Program-made: the position numbers and the translations under genes
The notes under the pieces: generated by a model
Database searches by the model: none
The model's input: only the letters and a program-made list of their open reading frames with translations
Told to the model about the DNA's origin: nothing
Assembly (NCBI GenBank): GCA_019243595.1
Contig: JAFAUA010000330.1
Span: 1 to 6,935, forward strand
Reading direction: 5' to 3'
DNA: 6,935 nt
Origin: Acidimicrobiia bacterium
GTDB lineage: Bacteria; Actinomycetota; Acidimicrobiia; Acidimicrobiales; AC-14
Shown: piece after piece, positions 1-5,108 of the stretch
Position numbering within the stretch: the stretch's first letter is position 1
Layout of the letters: every line of letters begins with the position of its first letter

Positions 1-5
1 CTATG

Positions 6-19
6 TGACGCAGGCGTCA
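6..19. promoter_or_regulatory. Palindromic operator candidate upstream of the dehydrogenase-aldolase operon
   Basis: TGACGC-AG-GCGTCA is a perfect inverted repeat with 6-bp arms and a 2-bp centre, 14 bp upstream of the first start codon. It overlaps a possible -10 element, CATAGT at 18-23. A 12-of-14 match occurs at 5022-5035 in front of the convergent amidohydrolase operon. Size and symmetry fit a dimeric TetR-type repressor, but no regulator gene is in the window, so the protein that binds is unknown. Confidence 0.55.
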
Positions 20-24
20 TAGTT

Positions 25-39
25 CCGTCATTATGACGG
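25..39. promoter_or_regulatory. Second palindrome overlapping the first start codon
   Basis: CCGTCA-TTA-TGACGG is a perfect inverted repeat (6-bp arms, 3-bp centre) that covers the ATG at 33-35. Its arms carry the same TGACG core as the palindrome at 6-19 but in the opposite arrangement: CGTCA first, then TGACG. It could be an additional operator half-site pair or a small hairpin in the 5' end of the mRNA. The function is inferred only from symmetry. Confidence 0.35.
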
Positions 40-1019
40 CCATGCCTGCCGCACACCGAGCCCTCGTCACGGCCCCGTTCCGGGGTGAGGGCCTCGACAC
101 ACTCAAGGAACTGGCCGACGTCGTCCTCGACCCCTGGATCGACTACCGGCCGCTGCGCATTCTCGACGGGCCCAAGCTCGCCGACCGCATCAAAGAAGAA
201 GGCGCCGACATCCTGATCGTCGAGAGCGACTTCGTGAACGATCCGGTCTTCGACCTGCCCCTCGTCGCCATCGGCTCGTGCCGCGGCGATCCCAACAACG
301 TCGACACCGCCGCCGCGACCAAGGCCGGCATCCCGGTACTGCGGGCGCCCGGCCGCAACGCCGACGCGGTGGCCGAGATCGCCGTCACCTTGCTCTTCGC
401 GGCGTCGCGCCACGTCATCCCCGCGGACCAGGATGTCCGCAGTGACACCGTGTTCAAGGACGACACCATCCCCTACCAGCGCTACCGGGCCTGGCAGGTC
501 GCCGGACAGACAGCCGGCCTCGTCGGTCTGGGTGCCGTAGGACGGGCGCTGCGCTGGCGCCTCGAGGGCCTCGGCATGAAGGTCGTGGCCTACGACCCCT
601 ATGCGGACGATGCCAAAGAATCGCTCGAGCAGGTCCTCGAACAAGCCGACGTCATCTCGCTGCACGCGGCGGTGACACCGGAGACAACCGGCATGATCAG
701 CACGGACCAGTTCGCGGCCATGAAGGACGGCGTGGTTTTCCTGAACACGGCTCGCGAGGCTTTGCACGATCGCGACGCGTTGGTGGCTGCTCTGCAGTCG
801 GGCAAGGTCGCGGCCGCCGGTCTCGACCACTTCACCGGCGAGCGGCTCGACACCGACCACCCGCTGACGAAGATGTCCAATGTCGTGCTCACGCCGCACA
901 TCGGCGGGGCCACCTACGACACCGAGGCCAACCACTCCCGTCTCATCGCCGACGACCTCGCCCGCCTGCTCGCGGGCGAGCGCCCGCTCCACATCGTCAA
1001 TCCCGAGGTGCTCAAGTGA
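33..1019 (+). CDS. D-isomer-specific 2-hydroxyacid dehydrogenase (NAD-dependent, phosphoglycerate-dehydrogenase-like)
   Basis: A 328-residue cytoplasmic oxidoreductase expected to interconvert a D-2-hydroxyacid and the 2-keto acid with NAD(H). Residues from about 8 to 125 form the substrate domain, with the family signature APGRNADAVAEIAVTLL near 105-121. The Rossmann motif GLGAVG is at 165-170, followed by an acidic D188 at the end of the second strand, which favours NAD over NADP. The catalytic triad is visible as R241 (NTARE), E270 (FTGE) and H289 (LTPHIGGAT). The usual glycine after the catalytic Arg is Glu here. Length is typical of the single-module family without an ACT domain. No Shine-Dalgarno is seen for ATG 33 or for the in-frame ATG at 42, so the start is uncertain by three residues and the mRNA may be leaderless or nearly so. 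The stop overlaps the aldolase start, so the two are an operon. The substrate is unknown. Confidence 0.92.
   Translation: MTAMPAAHRALVTAPFRGEGLDTLKELADVVLDPWIDYRPLRILDGPKLADRIKEEGADILIVESDFVNDPVFDLPLVAIGSCRGDPNNVDTAAATKAGIPVLRAPGRNADAVAEIAVTLLFAASRHVIPADQDVRSDTVFKDDTIPYQRYRAWQVAGQTAGLVGLGAVGRALRWRLEGLGMKVVAYDPYADDAKESLEQVLEQADVISLHAAVTPETTGMISTDQFAAMKDGVVFLNTAREALHDRDALVAALQSGKVAAAGLDHFTGERLDTDHPLTKMSNVVLTPHIGGATYDTEANHSRLIADDLARLLAGERPLHIVNPEVLK
1005..1010 (+). promoter_or_regulatory. Ribosome binding site deciding the aldolase GTG start
   Basis: GAGGTG lies five bases before GTG 1016, inside the last codons of the dehydrogenase. It supports the GTG start that overlaps the upstream TGA stop (GTGA) and implies translational coupling of the two genes. 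Confidence 0.6.
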
Positions 1020-1648
1020 AAGAACAAGTCCTGCAGACGGCCAAGGACATGCTCCGCAAGGGCCTCGTCGAAGGCACCGCCGGAAACATCTCGGCCCGCA
1101 TGCCCGACGGATCGATCTGCATCACACCGTCGTCGGTCGACTACGACGCCATGGTGCTCGACGACCTCTGCATCATCGACCTCGACGGGGAGCAGCTGGA
1201 GGGCGAGCGAGGCGCGTCGTCGGAGAAGCTGCTGCACACCGCCATCTACAAGGCGTTCGACGACGTGCAGTCGGTGATCCACTCGCACCCCGTGTACGCC
1301 ACGATGTTCGCCATCGCCCGCAAGCCGATCCCTCCCTGCATCGACGAGTTCTCGATCTACGTCGGCGGCGAGGTGCCGGTGACCGAGTACGGCCAGAGCG
1401 GCACGCAAGACGTCGGCGACAACGCTGTCAAGGTCCTCGCCAACCGCGGCGCCGCCCTGCTGGCCAACCACGGCATGGTCGCCTGCGGTCCTTCCCCGGC
1501 CAAGGTGCTGCACATCACCGCGTTGGTCGAGCGTTCAGCGAAGATCGTCTGGGGCGCGATGGCTCTCGGTGAGATCCACCAGTTGCCCGAGAAGGTCAAC
1601 CAGGACTTCGCCAACATCTACACCGGCTGGATGCGCACCGCGCCTTAA
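1016..1648 (+). CDS. Class II aldolase/adducin family protein (L-fuculose-phosphate aldolase-like)
   Basis: A 210-residue zinc-dependent aldolase-fold protein, close to E. coli FucA (about 215) in length. The FucA active site is recognisable with a constant three-residue offset: the phosphate-binding GTAGNIS at 20-26, TPSS at 37-40, SSE with catalytic E70, and zinc ligands H89 and H91 (HSHP) plus H152 (NHG). The known reaction of the family is retro-aldol cleavage of a phosphorylated sugar, but relatives also decarboxylate 3-oxo acids. FucA Tyr113 has no Tyr counterpart: the region reads IPPCIDEFSIY, giving Asp110 or Glu111 at that place. That makes FucA's exact activity doubtful. Near the C-terminus Y202 may match FucA Tyr209. 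The gene begins at GTG, overlaps the dehydrogenase stop, and ends in TTAA shared with the convergent CoA-transferase gene. It probably acts on the dehydrogenase's substrate or product. Confidence 0.9.
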   Translation: MKEQVLQTAKDMLRKGLVEGTAGNISARMPDGSICITPSSVDYDAMVLDDLCIIDLDGEQLEGERGASSEKLLHTAIYKAFDDVQSVIHSHPVYATMFAIARKPIPPCIDEFSIYVGGEVPVTEYGQSGTQDVGDNAVKVLANRGAALLANHGMVACGPSPAKVLHITALVERSAKIVWGAMALGEIHQLPEKVNQDFANIYTGWMRTAP

Positions 1649-3318
1649 CGCAGGAACCAGCCTCTGGGGTCGTAGCGGCGGAGGGCGAGGGCCTCGGGCA
1701 TCGTCGGCGGGGGCAACTCGTCGACCGTGCGGTCGACGGTGACGTCCCAACCGCAGCCGGCCACGGCCTCCCGCACCCGCTCTTCCAGCGGCGACTCGCC
1801 GGCGGCGACAGCTGCGAGGCACAGCTCGCCGTCGCGCTTGCGGAGGATGCCGAGATCGGTGACGACCGTCTGCACCCGCCCGCCCGGACTGGTGACGTAG
1901 GCCGCCTTCTCGGGCAGACGAGCCGGGCCCGAGCGAGTGATGACCAAGCACTCATTCGCCCGGGTGGCCACATCGTTGGCGCCGCCGGAGCCGACGAGGA
2001 ACGGGCCACCAGCCGGGAGCAGCGTCGTCGAGTTGAGATTGCCCTGGCGGTCGACCTGGGCGGCGCCGAGGCAGCCGATGGTCTTGGTACCCGTGCCCCC
2101 GATCCAGAGGCCGAGAACGTGCGAGGCGTCGCTGAGCATCGACGCGGCCGGGAACGAACGGTGGTTGAAGATGTAGGGGTCGGCGGGCGTCGGGGTGTAG
2201 CCCCACATGCCGAGCTCCGCAGTCAGGACAACACGCGCGCCTGCGACCCGGGCGTTGGCCACGCCGACCCACGCCGCCAGATTGGCGACGCCGGCGCCGG
2301 CCAGCACGGCGTCAGCCCCGACGGCCTCGATGCGGGCCTCGAGCTCGCGGGCACCCCACACGGCGGCCGTCTCCCACCCGCTGATCGGTGCCTCTTCGTC
2401 GACGGGCCAGCGCTCGGCGTCCTCCCGCCACGACTCGGGGTCGACGCGCCCGCGCAGCCAGTCGATGCGCTCGGTGCCAAGGCGCTTCAGGTAGTCGTCC
2501 TGGTCGGCGGGCTCGAGGTACCAGTGGCGGGCGAACTCGTCGAAGTCGCCGCGGCACGCGTCGCGAGCCATCACCCAGAAGTCGACATCCTCGCCGTAGC
2601 CGTCGATCGGTGTCCCCCGCGTGAAGAGCCCGCCGGGATGGGCGCCCATTGGTGTCTCGGCGACGGCGAGCACCCGGTGCGCGGGAATTCGGACCAGGTC
2701 GGACCACGGCGACAGGTCGTCGACCACCTGCTCGACGGTGACCACCGCTCCCCGCCGGGCCGCCAGCGCACCCCAGACACCCTCGAGCAGCGGAGGGTTG
2801 ACGGCGACGTTGCCGTCGCGGTCGGCGGCGACGCCGTGCACCAGGGCGACATCGGGAACGAGGGGTGCCAGCAGTCCGACGGGACCAAAGTCCGAGTCGA
2901 CGACGGTGAAGGCCTCGTTCTGCTCCATCGACGACCCCTGCAACGAGCCGGTGACCGTCGCAGGCAGCCCGCGGGCTGCCGCCTCGAGTCGCTGCAGGTA
3001 GGTGAGGATCGACCAATGCTCGACCTCCACCTCACCGCTCTTGTAGGCAGCCTGGAAGATCGGGTTCGGCGTGTAGGTCGGGAACGAGTCGCCCGAGTAG
3101 GCGGTGATCACCTTGTCGACGAGTCCCCCGCGGAAGAACAGGGCGCCGAGCGACGACAGGCTCAGCATCACGAGCGTGAAGTGCGGGTCGGACCCCCACG
3201 TCTGACGGACGAGCTCGCGTGCAGCCGCCGTCCAGCGTGAGTGGCCGACCGTGAGCAGGACGGTGTCGCCGGGGCGCACGTTCGCGGCGACGGCCTCGCT
3301 GAGCGTCGTGTGCTTCAT
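1645..3318 (-). CDS. Fused alpha+beta CoA-transferase family I protein (GctAB/IpdAB-like)
   Basis: A 557-residue protein that joins what are usually two subunits. Residues 1 to about 300 resemble the alpha subunit: VRPGDTVLL near 14-22, the MGAHPGG motif near 224-230, and FWVMARDACR near 247-256. Residues from about 310 to 557 resemble the beta subunit: a TAELG segment with E368, QVDRQGNLNS at 421-430 and GSGGAND at 443-449. E368 sits where transferases carry the glutamate that forms the covalent CoA thioester, which favours CoA transfer. Resemblance to the IpdAB ring-opening CoA-hydrolases of steroid degradation leaves hydrolysis possible. The start chosen is ATG 3318, which overlaps the upstream TGA as ATGA. 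The frame stays open to 3390, but that extension lies inside the preceding gene and is Arg/Ala-rich and unlike the family. It is the last gene of the amidohydrolase operon. The acyl substrate is unknown. Confidence 0.85.
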   Translation of the reverse strand: MKHTTLSEAVAANVRPGDTVLLTVGHSRWTAAARELVRQTWGSDPHFTLVMLSLSSLGALFFRGGLVDKVITAYSGDSFPTYTPNPIFQAAYKSGEVEVEHWSILTYLQRLEAAARGLPATVTGSLQGSSMEQNEAFTVVDSDFGPVGLLAPLVPDVALVHGVAADRDGNVAVNPPLLEGVWGALAARRGAVVTVEQVVDDLSPWSDLVRIPAHRVLAVAETPMGAHPGGLFTRGTPIDGYGEDVDFWVMARDACRGDFDEFARHWYLEPADQDDYLKRLGTERIDWLRGRVDPESWREDAERWPVDEEAPISGWETAAVWGARELEARIEAVGADAVLAGAGVANLAAWVGVANARVAGARVVLTAELGMWGYTPTPADPYIFNHRSFPAASMLSDASHVLGLWIGGTGTKTIGCLGAAQVDRQGNLNSTTLLPAGGPFLVGSGGANDVATRANECLVITRSGPARLPEKAAYVTSPGGRVQTVVTDLGILRKRDGELCLAAVAAGESPLEERVREAVAGCGWDVTVDRTVDELPPPTMPEALALRRYDPRGWFLR

Positions 3319-3776
3319 CGCGTGCTGGCTGGCATCCAGGGCCGGGGCTCGGCATCGGCGCGCACCTGGGCCACGACCTCGTCGCGCCACCAGTGACGCC
3401 AGGCCACCATCTCGGGCGATGAGGCCAGGGTCAACAGATCGCCCGAACGGCAGTAGTCGTCGGCCGCGTCGAGCAGGTCGGTGATGTCCTCGGTGATCGC
3501 TGCCGCCCGTTCGTCGGCCGGCAACTCGACGTCGACCGTCTTCCGTCCGGCCGCCGCCGCCTCGTCGATCTGGGCGCGGATGGCGTCGGTACTGGGCGCG
3601 TACCGCTTGCGCAGCTGGTCGACGAGGTCGAGCAGGCGCTCGGGAACGGGCTCGGTGGCGCCACTCTTGTCACCGAACGAGATCAGGGCGAACTCGCGCA
3701 CGATCTCGAGCATGTGGCGCTGCGCGTCGAGATAGAGGTCGACGGGGGCTCCGACCAACTTGACCGTGCGCGTCAT
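3315..3776 (-). CDS. Small helical protein of unknown function inside the catabolic operon
   Basis: A 153-residue soluble, acidic, probably all-helical protein with no signal peptide or membrane segment. The N-terminus (VKLVGAPVDLYLDAQRHMLE and a following REFALI, about 5-31), the middle segment with VPERLLDLVDQLRKRY, and the DLLDAADDYCRSGDLLTLAS region with a WRHWWRDEVVAQV tail match a pattern I recall from uncharacterised actinobacterial proteins. Those are often encoded next to anti-sigma kinase, SpoIIE phosphatase or STAS genes. That recollection is not a search result. Its start lies 25 bp after the amidohydrolase stop, without a clear Shine-Dalgarno. Its stop overlaps the CoA-transferase start (ATGA), so it is co-transcribed and probably translationally coupled. 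It could be a regulatory or accessory partner of the flanking enzymes. No catalytic motif is visible. Confidence 0.8.
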   Translation of the reverse strand: MTRTVKLVGAPVDLYLDAQRHMLEIVREFALISFGDKSGATEPVPERLLDLVDQLRKRYAPSTDAIRAQIDEAAAAGRKTVDVELPADERAAAITEDITDLLDAADDYCRSGDLLTLASSPEMVAWRHWWRDEVVAQVRADAEPRPWMPASTR

Positions 3777-3801
3777 GAGCGCCCGATCGTAGGGCGAGCT
3801 A

Positions 3802-4992
3802 CTACCGCTCCAGGTTGAAGATGCGGACCGCGTTGTCGGCGCAGATCTTCGCCTTCTCGTCGGCCGGGATGTGGCCCATCATGTCGTTGATCGTCTTCCG
3901 CGAGTACGGCCAGTCGTTGCCGTGGTGCGGATAGTCGGTGCTCCACATGATGTTGTCGACGCCCGCGCCGTAGCGATTGTCGATGCCGTTGCGGTCGGAG
4001 ATGAACGTCGCGCTCATGTTCTTGAACCAGTAGTGCGACGGCGGCTGGGTAAGCGGGATGTTGCCCCACGAGCGGTTGCGCCAGTAGCGGTCGTCGATCT
4101 GCTCGAGGAAGTGCGGGATCCAGCCCACGCCGGTCTCGATCATCGACACGTGCAGCTCGGGGAAGCGCTCGAACACGCCGGTGAAGATCAGCTGGCCGAT
4201 CGTGCTCGGCACGACAGAGAACACGCTGCCGAGCCCGGCGACGGCCTTGGCGTTGGCCTTTGCCTGCTTGCCGCCGTAGATGCCCTTCTCGCCCTTGGCG
4301 CCGCCCGCGGCCGACGCCTTCGCAGCGGCCGCCCGCTGCTTCTGGCGGGCCCTGCGCGAGATCAGGTTGATGTGGATGCAGACTGGCATGTGCTCGTCGG
4401 CCGCCGCCTGCCAGAACGGATCGTCGGCGTCGGAGATGGAGTCGCCGCCCGACGGCCACATGGAGATCACAACGCCCTTGAAACCCCTGGCCTTGGCCTT
4501 GCGCATGGTCTCGATGGCGACGTCGGTGCCCAGCGACGGGATCTGGGCCATGCCGACCAGCCGCGTCGGGTCGGGCGCCATGAACTCGTCGAACAGGAAG
4601 TTGTTATACGCCTCGATGCCGGCCATCACGAACTCGTCGTCCTCGTCGCCGAGGAAGTGGCCGATCGTGCGCTGCGGCGGGAACAGGATCTCGGCGTCGA
4701 CGCCGTCGAGGTCCATGTCCTTCAGCCGCTCGGCGCCGTTGTAGCAACCGGGCCGTGCCATGTCGTAGGTGATGCCCGTCCAGCGGAAGTCGTCCCACGC
4801 CATGCCCGGCGTCGACACGAGGCCGATGGGGTCGGGATCGGTAGCGCCGGCGAACAGCCAGGCGTCGCCGCCATCGGCATCCTTCACCAGCTTCGGCGCC
4901 TTATCGCGGTGCTGCTTGGGCAGCCACTCGTCCCAGATGTCCGTCGGCTCCAGGACGTGGGCGTCGGCGGAGACGATCTCGTACGCGCTCAT
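3802..4992 (-). CDS. Amidohydrolase family 2 (ACMSD-like) metal-dependent hydrolase
   Basis: A 396-residue TIM-barrel hydrolase or decarboxylase of the amidohydrolase-2 group. Visible metal-site elements are DAH at 10-12 after strand 1, H207 in CIHIN, and D353 in STDYPHH. Where ACMSD has its next His, this protein reads MIETGVGWIPHF with E286, a variant I recall from many actinobacterial relatives. The family hydrolyses C-N or C-C bonds or decarboxylates aromatic and ring-cleaved acids; which reaction applies here is unknown. Residues about 213-252 form a Lys/Ala/Gly-rich low-complexity insertion in the barrel. A TTG at 4998 would add two residues, but GGAGAG at 5000-5005 stands seven bases before ATG 4992 and only one base before TTG, so ATG 4992 is preferred. 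It is the first gene of the minus-strand operon, with an operator-like palindrome just upstream. Confidence 0.9.
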   Translation of the reverse strand: MSAYEIVSADAHVLEPTDIWDEWLPKQHRDKAPKLVKDADGGDAWLFAGATDPDPIGLVSTPGMAWDDFRWTGITYDMARPGCYNGAERLKDMDLDGVDAEILFPPQRTIGHFLGDEDDEFVMAGIEAYNNFLFDEFMAPDPTRLVGMAQIPSLGTDVAIETMRKAKARGFKGVVISMWPSGGDSISDADDPFWQAAADEHMPVCIHINLISRRARQKQRAAAAKASAAGGAKGEKGIYGGKQAKANAKAVAGLGSVFSVVPSTIGQLIFTGVFERFPELHVSMIETGVGWIPHFLEQIDDRYWRNRSWGNIPLTQPPSHYWFKNMSATFISDRNGIDNRYGAGVDNIMWSTDYPHHGNDWPYSRKTINDMMGHIPADEKAKICADNAVRIFNLER

Positions 4993-4999
4993 CGGCAAG

Positions 5000-5005
5000 C
5001 TCTCC
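5000..5005 (-). promoter_or_regulatory. Ribosome binding site of the amidohydrolase gene
   Basis: GGAGAG on the minus strand, seven bases before ATG 4992. It decides between this ATG and the in-frame TTG at 4998, which would be only one base away. Confidence 0.65.
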
Positions 5006-5020
5006 AGTGGTGAAAGTTCT

Positions 5021-5036
5021 CTGACGCTGGTGTCAG
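5021..5036. promoter_or_regulatory. Palindromic operator candidate upstream of the amidohydrolase operon
   Basis: CTGACGCTGGTGTCAG is an imperfect palindrome with CTGAC/GTCAG arms. Its core, TGACGCTGGTGTCA (5022-5035), matches the palindrome at 6-19 in 12 of 14 positions. On the minus strand it begins at the last base of the -10-like TAACCT and spans the predicted transcription start, a typical site for repression. The same regulator probably binds both sites. It could also influence the divergent sortase gene, whose start is 73 bp away. Confidence 0.55.
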
Positions 5037-5040
5037 GTTA
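5035..5040 (-). promoter_or_regulatory. -10 element candidate for the amidohydrolase operon
   Basis: TAACCT on the minus strand fits the actinobacterial TANNNT -10 pattern and would start transcription near 5027-5029. A weak -35 candidate, TTGGCG (5060-5065), lies 19 bp upstream, slightly long for a standard spacer. The resulting leader of about 35 bases would contain the GGAGAG ribosome binding site. Confidence 0.4.
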
Positions 5041-5074
5041 GCGACAGGCGCAAGGACCTCGCCAAACAAGCAGG

Positions 5075-5098
5075 AGTTCGGCAACCCGAGTGCGAACT
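5075..5098. promoter_or_regulatory. Inverted repeat upstream of the sortase gene
   Basis: AGTTCG at 5075-5080 and CGAACT at 5093-5098 are perfect complementary 6-bp arms separated by 12 bases, ending 10 bases before the sortase ATG. It could be an operator or a weak stem. The arms resemble SOS-box half-sites but in the reverse order and with the wrong spacing, so a LexA site is not claimed. No clear -10 or Shine-Dalgarno for the sortase gene was found. Confidence 0.25.
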
Positions 5099-5108
5099 TT
5101 GTGCGCGG

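Noticed and set aside
880..1572. Open frame overlapping the dehydrogenase and aldolase in another frame
   Set aside because: Arg-rich shadow translation without motifs; both overlapped genes are clearly coding.
2119..3240. Open frame of 373 codons on the plus strand, antisense to the CoA-transferase gene
   Set aside because: Arg/Gly/Val/Asp-rich translation without any family motif, lying fully opposite a well-supported gene. It is a typical consequence of high GC.
3319..3390. 24-residue N-terminal extension of the CoA-transferase
   Set aside because: It would overlap the upstream gene by 72 further bases and is Arg/Ala-rich; the ATGA overlap at 3315-3318 gives a normal coupled start.
3778..3800. 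Weak hairpin (GCCC-N7-GGGC core) between the amidohydrolase and the helical protein gene
   Set aside because: Only a 4-bp core stem plus a bulged extension and no U-tract, so it cannot be called a terminator; the genes also look co-transcribed.
3871..5013. Open frame of 380 codons on the plus strand, antisense to the amidohydrolase gene
   Set aside because: Low-complexity His/Val/Arg-rich translation with no recognisable domain; the opposite strand has a clear enzyme with conserved motifs and a ribosome binding site.
5072..5076. AGGAG upstream of the sortase gene as its Shine-Dalgarno
   Set aside because: It is 32 bases from ATG 5109, and the nearer GTG codons at 5090 and 5101 are out of frame with the sortase.
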